Below, piece by piece: positions 20,101-31,787 of a stretch of 64,000 bases of DNA. Position 1 is the first letter of the stretch, and each line of letters begins with the position of its first letter. The stretch is taken from the NCBI RefSeq assembly GCF_902713425.1, contig NC_081198.1, forward strand, positions 21,621,188 to 21,685,187. Direction: 5' to 3'. This DNA is from Acipenser ruthenus (Eukaryota > Chordata > Actinopteri > Acipenseriformes > Acipenseridae). The notes below the pieces were generated by a model, which was not told the origin of the DNA, searched no databases, and worked only from the letters and a program-made list of their open reading frames with translations. Both the position numbers and the translations under genes were made by a program.

Positions 20101-20631
20101 AACTCTACTAGAGCGGTCGTTGCGTGGCCTGCTCCGGTCTACGTCCCTCAGAGCACAATTGAAGTCACCTGACACGATGACGGGTACGTTCCCCAGCAGG
20201 AGTGGACGCAGCTGTGGAAAAAATTGAACTCTTTCGTTTTGGTTAGTGGGTGCGTAGACATTGACCAGTCTGAGGGGAGTGTTGTTGTATGTCACATCCA
20301 CGCTCAGAATTCTACCAGGTTCTACCTCCCTGCTGCTGCGGGAGGTAATAAAAGGGTTTTTAAACAGGATACCTACTCCGTCGGCTCTGGCTATGTTGGA
20401 GCCCGACCAGAAGGAGTCCCCCAGGGTCCAACTCTCCTTCAGGTCCCTATAATCATGGCTCGACGAAATACCACACTCCTGCAGAAAGATGAGATCTGCT
20501 TTCAAGTTAGCTAGATAGTTTAGTACATCAAATCTTTTTTGTGTCTCCCTGATGCTCCTGACATTAACAGACACACATATCAGGGCCATCAGGGTAGCTA
20601 ACAAGAAAAGGAGTCGCTGCGTCCACCCCAT
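17188..20631 (-). pseudogene. LINE ORF2 (K3), one premature stop
   Basis: Same 1147-codon layout as K4 but codon 243 is TAG (19903-19905) where other copies have CAG (Gln). This splits the frame into the APE domain (242 aa) and a downstream stretch that could restart at 19884 (898 aa, RT and CCHC). Other differences: D573G just after the GRSIT motif, and a Val for Phe in the VENFYRDLY segment. RT YMDD is kept. Confidence 0.88.
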
Positions 20632-20636
20632 AGCGA

Positions 20637-22582
20637 CTATGATTGGGAGGTCGGGACACTCTTCCTACTCTTAGCTCTACGCTTGCTTCGAGGGGGCTTG
20701 GGCTTATTTGCAACTCCCATCACCCCTGAGAAGGTACTCACTGCTGCCTCGTCCAAGAAGGCACCGTCTTTATATGCACAGTACGTGGAGTTGTTGGGGC
20801 TATTCAACTCCCCACAAGGTAAGTCTGGTGGAACTTGCTCAGGGCCCCTCGGAACGTGTGGGTCAGCTTTGTCCTGGGGGGGGTTATGACAGACAGCATT
20901 CTTTGGCTGTTACCGTCTGTTGAATTGGAGCTGTTAGCAGACTTCTGGCTTACCGCGTCCAGGGGTATTCCCATGTCCTCCAGTGCTGTATCTAGGAGGA
21001 CCTCTAGGGGGCCCCTGGTTTTGCCCATACAAGGGAGGGGGTCAAGGATGCTTTGAAGGGAGGCCCTTCGCTTGAAGAGGGTCATTGCTACCAAGGTACT
21101 GCTGGTCAGGGAAGGTGTTGACCCCGACCTCTCCCTCGGTGCATTAGTGAACACCTCTTCTGCGAGGTGTGCTAGGGTTTGTGCCAACGACTGGGAAGGC
21201 TGGCTGGGGATGCCCTGGCTGGCTGCTACCTGCCCACTAGGCGGCAGTGTAGCCGTCCCACTCGCCTCCGTCTCTGCCTGCGAGGGCAAGACTGGGGACT
21301 TTGTGTGGACATTAGCTGGTTTTGGATCTATGGGGGCCACCTGCAACTTGCTGTCTTTGATCCTGATCTTCTTTCTTTTCCCCCCCTCGTCTCTACCCTT
21401 TCTTTTCCCCACCCTCTGCTGGTTCTTCACTCCCTTCCCCTCCTTCTCACTCTCACTTTCACTGTCGCTTTTGCTTTCCTCCCCCACTGACTCAATCATT
21501 ATGGCGTCATAACGAGAGCCGAGGGGGAGTGCTGGCGCTGAGAGGGCCCTACTCAGGGGGGGGCCGCTGCTGGGTCCGGGCTCCCTCCCTGCCTCGTGTT
21601 CTGCATCAGAGGAGCTACTGGAGGAGCTAGTGGAGTGGCTGTTGTACTCTCTCTCTGGGCTGGGGGAAGGGGTCCTCGTAAAACGGGACATGTCTCGGGG
21701 GCGGGGGGGTGAGGGGGGTGCTGGTGATGATGGTGGTGCTGGAGTCTGGGTCTTGGATACTGTTGGTGGTGATGTGGACTGATCTTTGTTACTTGCTCCC
21801 TCTTCCTGCTCAGGCCTAGGCTTGTTCATGTTTGCCTTGCTGGCTCTGGCCATGTTGGCATAGGAAGAGGGGCAGTCCTTAAACAGGTGCCCCTTATTTC
21901 CACACAAATTGCACTGCCTCTCTTCTCTGCAGTGGCTGGTCTCGTTGGGGGCGCCGCAGTTCCTGCACTTGACTACAGTACACGCGGCCGCCAGGTGTCC
22001 TAATTCCCCACATTTCCTGCAGAGTTTTGGCATCCCATTATAGAATACCAGCCCTCTGTTGGGCCCTAACACTATGGAGTTTGGAATGTGGCGGACGCCT
22101 CCAATGCCCGATGGATCAACATTAAGGCGTACCAGCCACTTTCTGGCTCCTGTCCAAACCCCATCTTCGTCTGTAATTTTCCTCCCTTCTGATGACACCC
22201 TCCCATAGCGGTTAAGCCATGTTGTAATATCATAGTCGCTAACAGCCTCATTGAAAAATTGGACAGTAACAACTTTCATTTCTCTGTCTGTCAGTGCATC
22301 CACACAAAATTATTTGTATGGAGCGAGATATTTATTCTCCCCCCAAAAGGACCACATTTCTTGTAACTTTTTGGGGTTCCTAAAACTGACCTCAAACACT
22401 TCCTTAAGCCCTGGCAATTTCACCAAACAATTCAAGTCAGAAGGGGAAAAACCCATACCCCTCTGAAGAATGGTCCGGCTGAACTCCAGTCTCGTCAGTC
22501 CTGGTTCTGTTTCATCTTGCTTGTTTCTTGTGAAGCGCACCGCATTGTGCCTCCTGGTTTCCTGGGTTGGCCGGAACGCCAT
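20637..22582 (-). pseudogene. LINE ORF1 (K3), premature stop and shifted C-terminus
   Basis: ATG at 22582; codon 91 is TAA where others have GAA (Glu). Downstream the frame is open for 499 aa (22303 to 20804) through the knuckles, the Ser-rich and Glu/Lys-rich regions, helped by a six-G run at 21713-21718. The C-run at 20876-20883 has eight bases and ends the frame at TYLVGS, short of the nominal TAG at 20637-20639. The third knuckle reads GNKGH in place of GKKGH. Confidence 0.82.
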
Positions 22583-23319
22583 CCTTCAGCTGGCTCCTCC
22601 GATTGGGGTGGGAGAAGCCTCTGGACGTCCGGGTTGTCTCTCTCTACGGAAAAGAGACAACGTAAGCAGCAAATCTGGGCAGTTGAAGGAACTATTACTT
22701 TAGTCCCTGAGGAGATGGTCGCCTCGCAAGAGGGACCCCCTCCCCAGGTGAACGGTGTCCTTCCCTGGCGGAGTAGGGGGCGCTGCTTGGCACCGAGACC
22801 ACGTAGGAAGAATCGTGGCTGTGACGCCTCCTCGGGGTCCGGGGCCGCCCTCTGCTCCTCCCAGATGGCGCCCTCTGCTGGCCGCCTGCTGCTCTCTCGG
22901 TCTGGATCTCGATTACAATCAAGGGCTGGGGATGAGGTCGTCTAGGTCATCAAAGGGTCCTCAAAGGTCGTCTGGATGGTAGGTCCTCCTTCTCTCTAAC
23001 TCCAGGAACGTCTGGAAAAGCCGGAACCGCCTGAAAAAGAAAAAAACGGGAACCGCCTGAAAAAGAAAAAACTGCTCTCAACAGTCAACAAAATCTTGAA
23101 AGACCCTCGGCCTGGATTGGGCAAGCCAAAACCAGACTGAGCATTAGTCTTCCAAAAAGTTGCCGAGCTGAAGAAAGCCAGTCAAAAATAAAAAAAATTC
23201 TGTTCCTCCTCACCCGAACAAACCTCTCACAGACCCTCGGAGGGAGCGGGCAATGCCACTACCCTCTAAGCCTTAGTCTTAGAAAGATTTATTCGAACTG
23301 AAGAGAAGCCAGAGTATAT
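22583..23319 (-). promoter_or_regulatory. Keno-like 5' UTR (K3)
   Basis: Leader of K3, joined to the U2 spacer at 23319/23320. CTCF-like motifs at about 22770-22783 and 22868-22881. One change (CTGGCCGCC for CTGGGCGCC) breaks a small palindrome beside the second motif but leaves the core. Confidence 0.6.
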
Positions 23320-23616
23320 GGCTGGCTAAGAAGGACCTGGCATAGGGACATGTTCCACCACACTTGTCTGGTTAGCTGCATGCTCCCAGGAAACAAACTG
23401 CTGCTGTCTACATCATCACCACATGTGAATAAAAGAAAGAAAGACAGCAAGAAAGAAAGAGAGAAAGAAAGAGAAAGAAAGAAAGAGAGAAAGAAAAAAA
23501 AAAAGAAGTAAAACGTTGGGAAAACTTGCATCAACACTGGCACTCTCCCTCCAGCAGGGGTAGACAAAATGCTCACAGGAGAGATCCAGATCTGACTTTG
23601 ACCAACGTTAGAGAAA

Positions 23617-23805
23617 GGTGTGCACCGTTCCCAGAGGTACTGCAATACCAGGCCGATGCGTGGAGTGGACGGAGCAAGCCCCTGTTCCATCTCCCGATTC
23701 CAAAAATCAATTTAATATATGGTCCCCTGATAGGGGACGTATCAGATATTAAACTGATAAGAACAGATACTACACTTGATCTTAGCCAAAAGGCCGAGAA
23801 GCGAT
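23617..23805 (-). ncRNA. RNU2: U2 snRNA gene (U2-6), complete, stem IV variant
   Basis: 189 nt. Two C-to-U changes in the 3' stem (RNA CCUGG and CUGGG where other copies have CCCGG and CCGGG). The changed bases face each other's partners, so two G-C pairs become G-U pairs and the stem can still form. The first change gives the human-type CCUGG. Confidence 0.95.
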
Positions 23806-24391
23806 GGCGACTTGGCCCTTGCCCGGGGCCCCCCAGCCCGGACGGCACAGGGGGATTCAAAGGTGGGTGCAAAATTCCAAGCACAAGCAGACCCCCAAAA
23901 AACGGGCTGCTGCTTCCAGAGGGGAAATGTGCAATTTAAGCAGGAGAAAACAAAACAAAGCAAAAACACACACATAACACCAAAAACAAAACATAAACTG
24001 GCGGAGTGCGTCTTACAAATAGTCATGCCAAGCTGCTATGCTGTGCAAGGTGCCTTGGGTAACTACAACTGTGCCTCGCTGGCTGGCTGGCTTGCTAAGA
24101 AGGTCCTGGCATAGGGACATGTTCCACCACACTTGTCTGGTTAGCTGCATGCTCCCAGGAAACAACCTGCTGCTGTCTACATCATCACCACATGTGAATA
24201 AAAGAAAGAAAGACAGCAAGAAAGAAAGAGAGAAAGAAAGAGAGAAAGAGAGAAAGAAAGAGAGAAAGAAAAAAAAAAAGAAGTAAAACGGCGGGAAATC
24301 TTGCATCAACACTGGCACTCTCCCTCCAGCAGGGGTAGACAAAATGCTCACAGGAGAGATCCAGATCTGACTTTGACCAACGTTAGAGAAA

Positions 24392-24527
24392 GGTGTGCAC
24401 CGTTCCCGGAGGTACTGCAATACCGGGCCGATGCGTGGAGTGGACGGAGCAAGCCCCTGTTCCATCTCCCGATTCCAAAAATCAATTTAATATATGGTCC
24501 CCTGATAGGGGACGTATCAGATATTAA
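24392..24527 (-). pseudogene. U2 gene U2-7, interrupted after nt 53 by K4
   Basis: Nt 54-189 remain, in consensus form; the 5' third and promoter are replaced by K4. 3' box intact. Confidence 0.95.
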
Positions 24528-25171
24528 TACTCTTTTATTGAGATTTTACCTTTTTTTACATTTACACCCATTCGTTTTTTCATTCATTTTACATTTCTTT
24601 TAAAGATGACATTCATGCATACAGACATACATTTTGTTTTAAAAGCATTTAAAACACATTTAAAAACACCAAGACAATTGTGCTTTGTACATGGTTAAAA
24701 CAGACACAGATTAAAATCAACATGAAAAAAACCTGTGCTGTTTTAAAAGTGACTGGAAAAAAAGAACCATCTATAAAAAACCAGTGCTTGTGAGGGCCGG
24801 GGAGTGCTCTCTAAAAAGGTTCAAAAGTGAACATAAAACTAGATCTAAGACAGGGACAGGGGAAAAGGGACAGTGTATAAACAGTGAGTTAAAATTCTAA
24901 AATTTTAAAACACTTAAAATGTAACTTTTAATAGTTTACATTAAAAATCTTAAAGATACATAAAACAAAACAAAACAAAATCAAATAAAACATTCAAATT
25001 AAATCAAAGGTCCATAAAACTGAAACAAAAAGACTACATAAAACCAGGGCACCGTTGAAAAACGGTCATGCCAGCTAAAAAGGGCGGAATGCTGGCATGA
25101 CAAAATAAATAAAAGGCTTAGCGGTGCCCCGTAGTCCCGCTCCTAGGAGCTAGCGGTTCCAGTTTTTTCCT
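24528..25171 (-). other. Keno-like 3' UTR (K4)
   Basis: A+T-rich tail with nested inverted repeat at 25047-25129. Slightly shorter than in K6 (for example one A fewer in the loop and AAATTAAATCAAAGG where K6 has ACGTAAATCAAAT). AATAAA lies near its 3' end on the minus strand. Confidence 0.8.
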
Positions 25172-28100
25172 TTATTCCATCTTCACGTCCTGAAGTCCGG
25201 CGATCCTCCACTCCGCGCAGGCCTTGTCCTTCCCGAGGGTCCGGATGTCCAGAATTACAAAGTCCTTGATAAGAGTTTGTGCCCTTCTGGTCGTGGTGAT
25301 AGTGTCTAGCTCCTGCTTGTGATAGACACAGACGTTACGGCCTTCCCACAGGATCTGCTTGACAACATTGATGACACGCCAAACGCACTTAGCTGTGCTG
25401 GTATCGATTCCTCCCGCAGGCCCATAGAGCACAGTCTCAGCGGTCATCTTGGCCGTGTCAGCAAACCTGTTTAGGAAGACAGAGACAGAGAGCCAGACAC
25501 TGCCAGCCACATCACACTCCCAGAAGATATGGGCTGGTGTTTCTCTCTTGCGGCACTTTGCATAGGGGCATGTTTCTACTTGGGCTAGTCCCCTCCTGAA
25601 CATGAACGCTCGAGTGGGGAGTGCACTGTGGACGGTGTTCCATGCTATATCCTTCTGGACATTACTGAGGCAGCTGTGAGACACATTCTCCCAGATTTTT
25701 TGGCTTTGGGTGAGGGAGAAAGTAGCTACTTTTTCAATTTCCTGGGAACCGGCAAGATATTTAGTTACAGCCTTGTATTCCCAGGAGGCCAATTTTGCTT
25801 TATCTAAGCCCAATTTATATATAGTGTCCCTTAAGGTTCTATAATACAATGGGGGGTCCCAGGAGTACGGCACGGTGTTATCAATAGTGCAGAGGCCCAA
25901 GGCCCTGAGACAGGTGGCAAAATAGAAACGATTCATGTAACATACCTTCCTGTCCAGGGCCTGGATGTTCTTGATAGTTTGCGTGAGCCCCTGCACTCGG
26001 GTGAGCTGCACAACGTCCGGGACCCCCTTACCTCCCTTCTTGTCGGCTTTACTCAGGGTGGCTCGCTTTACCCTCTCCATCTTGCTGCCCCAGATAAAGC
26101 GGTGGATAATGCGGTCCACCACTTTTTTGGTGGTCCTGTCTGGGGGAAAGATTTTTCCTACATAAGAGAGGATGGGGAACAGTATAGACTTGGTTATTAA
26201 TACTCTACCCGTCATTGTTAAGGATCTTGTGCTCCATCCGCCAATCTTTTTACGGACCTGGTTAATGGCCGCCGTCCAGCTCTGGGCCCCCGAGCTATTG
26301 TTCTCGAAAATGAGGCCCAGAATCTTGATTTTGTCCTTTTTGACAGGGTACATGTCCGACAGTTCCCTATCTACCTGCCAATTTTTAGACACGTAGACTT
26401 CGCTCTTGGACTTATTAATCACTGCCCCGGTCGCCGTGCAGTACTTCTCAAGGATATTACTAATCCGAGGTACCGACGATGTGTTGGTGCAAATGAGTGA
26501 CACATCGTCCATATATGCTGTTGTTTTGACCTGGACCCCGTTGGATCCAGGCAGCTGGAAACCAGTTATATTGGTATCCCTACGAATTGCCTGCAGGAGG
26601 GGTTCAATGCACACGACATATAGCAGTGGGGATAGTGGGCAACCCTGTCTGACCCCTGACTGGATAGATATTTTACCAGTCAGGTGCCTGTTCACCAAGA
26701 CTCGGGTACTAATGTTTGTATAGATGGTTTTAACCCACTCCCTAAGTCCAGGAGCGAATTTCATCTGGTCCATCACTTTGTACATATATTCATGGCTTAC
26801 CCTATCGAACGCCTTCTCCTGGTCAAGGTTGAACAGGCAGAGGGGATGGTTCCGTTCTCTAGAATAAGCCAGAATGTCCCTTGTTAACATTAAAATATCC
26901 GTGATGGACCTCCCTGGGACGCCACAAGCCTGGTCGGGGCCAATGACCAAAGGGAGGTGTACTTGTAGCCGGAGCATCAGAGCTTTGGCTAGTATCTTGT
27001 AATCCACGCAAAGGAGGCTGATTGGGCGCCAATTCCGTAGATCTTTAACTTCCCCTTTCTTATGAAGGAGAGTAATTACACTCTCCCGCATAGAAGGGCC
27101 CAACCGCTTCTCCCTGTAGACCGCTCTGTAGACCTCCGCTAAATGGACTTTTAGCATGTCCCAAAAAAGATGGTAATACTCACCCGGGATGCCATCTGGA
27201 CCTGGCGTCTTACCGGTGTTCATGGTCTTAACCGCCTGGGTGAGCTCCTCCAGCGTGAGTTCTGGGTCCTTCTCCTCCTCCTCGTCGTCCCGCACTGAGT
27301 CAGGCTCCAACTGGCTCAGGAACCAGTCTATCAGGGTGTCATCTGTAGCTTTGATGTTATATAGGTCCCTATAGAAGTTCTCTACCACTTTTTTCACTCC
27401 CTCACTATCCTCTACTATCCTCCCCCTGCTGTCGAGCATGGAGGACATCAAGTGCCGCTTCTCCCTCGTTTTCTGGAAGAAGAAGCGAGTACACTTTTCG
27501 TCTTCCTCCATTTTTTGCACTTTTGCATTGTGCATGACCTTTCGTTGTTCCTCCCTACAAAGCACTGAAAGATCTAGCTTGGTCTGGGCTATCTCGTCGC
27601 TTACAGGGAACCCCCGAAGCTGAAGCAGGCTCAGATGCTGGAGGGCAGCATTCAGGTGTTTATATTTGGCCCTCCTTTCTTTTGCTTTCCTCTTGCCTGC
27701 TGCTATGAAATAACCCTTAGTTCTGATTTTGACCATCTCCCACCACTCTATAGGGGAGTTGAATAGGTCACGCAAAGTGGTCCACTCAACAAGCCTGCTC
27801 TTATAGGCTGCAGCTATGGAGGGGTCATCGAGTAAGGAGGTGTTTAATTTCCAAACCCCTGACCCCATCTGGGAGGTCTGAGGGACCTGCAATGTTACCT
27901 GCAGGAGCCTATGGTCAGAGAAGAAGACGGCCTGGGTGTCTACTGCCGTCTTCGTAAGGGAGCTGGTATGCAGGACGAGATCTATACGGGAGAAGGAGGT
28001 CCCAGATGAGCTCACCCAGGTAAAGGGAGGCACCAGGTCCTTACCTGCATCACACAGGGAGAAATCAGATATTACGGAGGACAAAACTCTACTAGAGCGG

Positions 28101-28615
28101 TCGTTGCGTGGTCTGCTCCGGTCTACGTCCCTCAGAGCACAATTGAAGTCACCTGACACGATGACGGGTACGTTCCCCAGCAGGAGTGGACGCAGCTGTG
28201 GAAAAAATTGAACTCTTTCATTTTGGTTAGTGGGTGCGTAGACATTGACCAGTCTGAGGGGAGTGTTGTTGTATGTCACATCCACGCTCAGAATTCTACC
28301 AGGTTCTACCTCCCTGCTGCTGCGGGAGGTAATAAATGGGTTTTTAAACAGGATACCTACTCCGTCGGCTCTGGCTATGTTGGAGCCCGACCAGAAGGAG
28401 TCCCCCAGGGTCCAACTCTCCTTCAGGTCCCTATAATCAGGGCTCGACGAAATACCACACTCCTGCAGAAAGATGAGATCTGCTTTCAAGTTAGCTAGAT
28501 AGTTTAGTACATCAAATCTTTTTTGTGTCTCCCTGATGCTCCTGACATTAACAGACACACATATCAGGGCCATCAGGGTAGCTAACAAGAAAAGGAGTCG
28601 CTGCGTCCACCCCAT
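25172..28615 (-). CDS. LINE ORF2: APE endonuclease, reverse transcriptase, CCHC
   Basis: 1147 aa, intact. APE domain about 15-240: N23, E52, VYAP (125-128), GDFN (155-158), SRID (209-212), SDH (233-235). RT: NWRPISLLCVDYK (528-540), LDQEKAFDRVSH (597-608), SGVRQGCPLSPLL (653-665), catalytic YMDD 701-704. CCHC C1016/C1021/H1029/C1034. APE nicks the U2 target and the RT primes there; lack of an RLE separates it from R2-type elements and, with the CCHC and ORF1, places it in Tx1/L1. Start is the ATG five nt after the ORF1 stop. Copy-specific: D430. Confidence 0.93.
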   Translation of the reverse strand: MGWTQRLLFLLATLMALICVSVNVRSIRETQKRFDVLNYLANLKADLIFLQECGISSSPDYRDLKESWTLGDSFWSGSNIARADGVGILFKNPFITSRSSREVEPGRILSVDVTYNNTPLRLVNVYAPTNQNERVQFFPQLRPLLLGNVPVIVSGDFNCALRDVDRSRPRNDRSSRVLSSVISDFSLCDAGKDLVPPFTWVSSSGTSFSRIDLVLHTSSLTKTAVDTQAVFFSDHRLLQVTLQVPQTSQMGSGVWKLNTSLLDDPSIAAAYKSRLVEWTTLRDLFNSPIEWWEMVKIRTKGYFIAAGKRKAKERRAKYKHLNAALQHLSLLQLRGFPVSDEIAQTKLDLSVLCREEQRKVMHNAKVQKMEEDEKCTRFFFQKTREKRHLMSSMLDSRGRIVEDSEGVKKVVENFYRDLYNIKATDDTLIDWFLSQLEPDSVRDDEEEEKDPELTLEELTQAVKTMNTGKTPGPDGIPGEYYHLFWDMLKVHLAEVYRAVYREKRLGPSMRESVITLLHKKGEVKDLRNWRPISLLCVDYKILAKALMLRLQVHLPLVIGPDQACGVPGRSITDILMLTRDILAYSRERNHPLCLFNLDQEKAFDRVSHEYMYKVMDQMKFAPGLREWVKTIYTNISTRVLVNRHLTGKISIQSGVRQGCPLSPLLYVVCIEPLLQAIRRDTNITGFQLPGSNGVQVKTTAYMDDVSLICTNTSSVPRISNILEKYCTATGAVINKSKSEVYVSKNWQVDRELSDMYPVKKDKIKILGLIFENNSSGAQSWTAAINQVRKKIGGWSTRSLTMTGRVLITKSILFPILSYVGKIFPPDRTTKKVVDRIIHRFIWGSKMERVKRATLSKADKKGGKGVPDVVQLTRVQGLTQTIKNIQALDRKVCYMNRFYFATCLRALGLCTIDNTVPYSWDPPLYYRTLRDTIYKLGLDKAKLASWEYKAVTKYLAGSQEIEKVATFSLTQSQKIWENVSHSCLSNVQKDIAWNTVHSALPTRAFMFRRGLAQVETCPYAKCRKRETPAHIFWECDVAGSVWLSVSVFLNRFADTAKMTAETVLYGPAGGIDTSTAKCVWRVINVVKQILWEGRNVCVYHKQELDTITTTRRAQTLIKDFVILDIRTLGKDKACAEWRIAGLQDVKME

Positions 28616-28620
28616 AGCGA

Positions 28621-30567
28621 CTATGATTGGGAGGTCGGGACACTCTTCCTACTCTTAGCTCTACGCTTGCTTCGAGGGGGCTTGGGCTTATTTGCAACTC
28701 CCATCACCCCTGAGAAGGTACTCACTGCTGCCTCGTCCAAGAAGGCACCGTCTTTATATGCACAGTACGTGGAGTTGTTGGGGCTATTCAACTCCCCACA
28801 AGGTAAGTCTGGTGGAACTTGCTCAGGGCCCCTCGGAACGTGTGGGTCAGCTTTGTCCTGGGGGGGGGGTTATGACAGACAGCATTCTTTGGCTGTTACT
28901 GTCTGTTGAATTGGAGCTGTTAGCAGACTTCTGGCTTACCGCGTCCAGGGGTATTCCCATGTCCTCCAGTGCTGTATCTAGGAGGACCTCTAGGGGGCCC
29001 CTGGTTTTGCCCATACAAGGGAGGGGGTCAAGGATGCTTTGAAGGGAGGCCCTTCGCTTGAAGAGGGTCATTGCTACAGAGGTACTGCTGGTCAGGGAAG
29101 GTGTTGACCCCGACCTCTCCCTCGGTGCATTAGTGAACACCTCTTCTGCGAGGTGTGCTAGGGTTTGTGCCAACGACTGGGAAGGCTGGCTGGGGATGCC
29201 CTGGCTGGCTGCTACCTGCCCACTAGGCGGCAGTGTAGCCGTCCCACTCGCCTCCGTCTCTGCCTGCGAGGGCAAGACTGGGGACTTTGTGTGGACATTA
29301 TCTGGTTTTGGATCTATGGGGGCCACCTGCAACTTGCTGTCTTTGATCTTGATCTTCTTTCTTTTCCCCCCCTCGTCTCTACCCTTTCTTTTCCCCACCC
29401 TCTGCTGGTTCTTCACTCCCTTCCCCTCCTTCTCACTCTCACTTTCACTGTCGCTTTTGCTTTCCTCCCCCACGGACTCAATCCTTATGGCGTCATAACG
29501 AGAGCCGAGGGGGAGTGCTGGCACTGAGAGGGCCCTACTCAGGGGGGGGCCGCTGCTGGGTCCGGGCTCCCTCCCTGACTCGTGTTCTGCATCAGAGGAG
29601 CTACTTGAGGAGCTAGTGGAGTGGCTGTTGTACTCTCTCTCTGGGCTGGGGGAAGGGGTCCTCGTAAAACGGGACATGTCTCGGGGGCGGGGGGGTGAGG
29701 GGGTGCTGGTGATGATGGTGGTGCTGGAGTCTGGGTCTTGGATACTGTTGGTGGTGATGTGGACTGATCTTTGTTACTTGCTCCCTCTTCCTGCTCAGGC
29801 CTAGGCTTGTTCATGTTTGCCTTGCTGGCTCTTGCCATGTTGGCATAGGAAGAGGGGCAGTCCTTAAACAGGTGCCCCTTCTTTCCACACAAATTGCACT
29901 GCCTCTCTTCTCTGCAGTGGCTGGTCTCGTGGGGGGCGCCGCAGTTCCTGCACTTGACTACAGTACACGCGGCCGTCAGGTGTCCTAATTCCCCACATTT
30001 CCTGCAGAGTTTTGGCATCCCATTATAGAATACCAGCCCTCTGTTGGGCCCTAACACTATGGAGTTTGGAATGTGGCGGACGCCTCCAATGCCCGATGGA
30101 TCAACATTAAGGCGTACCAGCCACTTTCTGGCTCCTGTCCAAACCCCATCTTCATCTGTAATTTTCCTCCCTTCTGATGACACCCTCCCATAGCGGTTAA
30201 GCCATGTTGTAATATCATAGTCGCTAACAGCCTCATTGAAAAATTGGACAGTAACAACTTTCATTTCTCTGTCTGTCAGTGCATCCACACAAAATTCTTT
30301 GTATGGAGCGAGATATTTATTCTCCCCCCAAAAGGACCACATTTCTTGTAACTTTTGGGGGTTCCTAAAACTGACCTCAAACACTTCCTTAAGCCCTGGC
30401 AATTTCACCAAACAATTCAAGTCAGAAGGGGAAAAACCCATACCCCTCTGAAGAATGGTCCGGCTGAACTCCAGTCTCGTCAGTCCTGGTTCCGTTTCAT
30501 CTTGCTTGTTTCTTGTGAAGCGCACCGCATTGTGCCTCCTGGTTTCCTGGGTTGGCCGGAACGCCAT
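28621..30567 (-). pseudogene. LINE ORF1 (K4), frameshifted
   Basis: Open for 342 aa from 30567 through all three knuckles (third Cys kept), then a five-G run at 29699-29703 moves the frame. The C-terminal half is open separately (29677 to 28847). The C-run at 28860-28869 has ten bases and ends that frame at TPPPGQS. Confidence 0.82.
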
Positions 30568-31304
30568 CCTTCAGCTGGCTCCTCCGATTGGGGTGGGAGA
30601 AGCCTCTGGACGTCCGGGTTGTCTCTCTCTACGGAAAAGAGACAACGTAAGCAGCAAATCTGGGCAGTTGAAGGAACTATTACTTTAGTCCCTGAGGAGA
30701 TGGTCGCCTCGCAAGAGGGACCCCCTCCCCAGGTGAACGGTGTCCTTCCCTGGCGGAGTAGGGGGCGCTGCTTGGCACCGAGACCACGTAGGAAGAATCG
30801 TGGCTGTGACGCCTCCTCGGGGTCCGGGGCCGCCCTCTGCTCCTCCCAGATGGCGCCCTCTGCTGGGCGCCTGCTGCTCTCTCGGTCTGGATCTCGATTA
30901 CAATCAAGGGCTGGGGATGAGGTCGTCTAGGTCATCAAAGGGTCCTCAAAGGTCGTCTGGATGGTAGGTCCTCCTTCTCTCTAACTCCAGGAACGTCTGG
31001 AAAAGCCGGAACCGCCTGAAAAAGAAAAAAACGGGAACCGCCTGAAAAAGAAAAAACTGCTCTCAACAGTCAACAAAATCTTGAAAGACCCTCGGCCTGG
31101 ATTGGGCAAGCCAAAACCAGACTGAGCATTAGTCTTCCAAAAAGTTGCCGAGCTGAAGAAAGCCAGTCAAAAATAAAAAAAATTCTGTTCCTCCTCACCC
31201 GAACAAACCTCTCACAGACCCTCGGAGGGAGCGGGCAATGCCACTACCCTCTAAGCCTTAGTCTTAGAAAGATTTATTCGAACTGAAGAGAAGCCAGAGT
31301 ATAT
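30568..31304 (-). promoter_or_regulatory. Keno-like 5' UTR (K4)
   Basis: Leader of K4, with CTCF-like motifs at about 30755-30768 and 30853-30866. Confidence 0.6.
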
Positions 31305-31598
31305 GGCTGGCTAAGAAGGACCTGGCATAGGGACATGTTCCACCACACTTGTCTGGTTAGCTGCATGCTCCCATGAAACAAACTGCTGCTGTCTACATCA
31401 TCATCACATGTGAATAAAAGAAAGAAAGACAGCAAGAAAGAAAGAGAGAAAGAAAGAGAAATAAAGAAAGAGAGAAAGACAAAAAAGAAGTAAAACGGCG
31501 GGAAAACTTGCATCAACACTGGCACTCTCCCTCCAGCAGGGGTAGACAAAACGCTCACAGGAGAGATCCAGATGTGACTTTGACCAACGTTAGAGAAA

Positions 31599-31787
31599 GG
31601 TGTGCACCGTTCCCGGAGGTACTGCAATACCGGGCCGATGCGTGGAGTGGACGGAGCAAGCCCCTGTTCCATCTCCCGATTCCAAAAATCAATTTAATAT
31701 ATGGTCCCCTGATAGGGGACGTATCAGATATTAAACTGATAAGAACAGATACTACACTTGATCTTAGCCAAAAGGCCGAGAAGCGAT
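31599..31787 (-). ncRNA. RNU2: U2 snRNA gene (U2-8), complete
   Basis: 189 nt, consensus. The flank differs by scattered single bases, including one within the 3' box (near 31573) and one in the upstream region (CAGCCCAGACGG for CAGCCCGGACGG) that U2-10 shares. If the 3' box change weakens processing, this copy may be less productive; that is inference. Confidence 0.95.

Larger units (their letters stand above)
7950..23319 (-). mobile_element. Keno-like LINE, copy K3, split by an RLE LINE tandem
   Basis: K3 comprises 7950-8072 (last ~120 bp of the 3' UTR) and 16657-23319 (rest of the 3' UTR, ORF2, ORF1, 5' UTR), separated by the nested insertion at 8073-16656. The 3' end has no poly(A): it reads AATAAAAGAGTA then U2 nt 54. 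K3 and K6 share subfamily markers (Asn in GAPNETSHC, Ala in HLAAAC, six-G run in ORF1). ORF1 and ORF2 each carry one premature stop. Confidence 0.9.
23320..24527 (-). other. U2 array block 3 (U2-6 and interrupted U2-7)
   Basis: One complete unit and the 3' part of the next. (GAAA)n tracts at about 23430-23508 and 24200-24282. Promoter sequence of U2-6 continues to about 24110. No protein gene. Confidence 0.85.
24528..31304 (-). mobile_element. Keno-like LINE, copy K4, full length
   Basis: Both ends present: 3' end abuts U2 nt 54, 5' end meets the U2 spacer at 31304/31305; 6777 bp. ORF2 intact, ORF1 shifted. Matches K1 over the part K1 shows. Confidence 0.92.
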
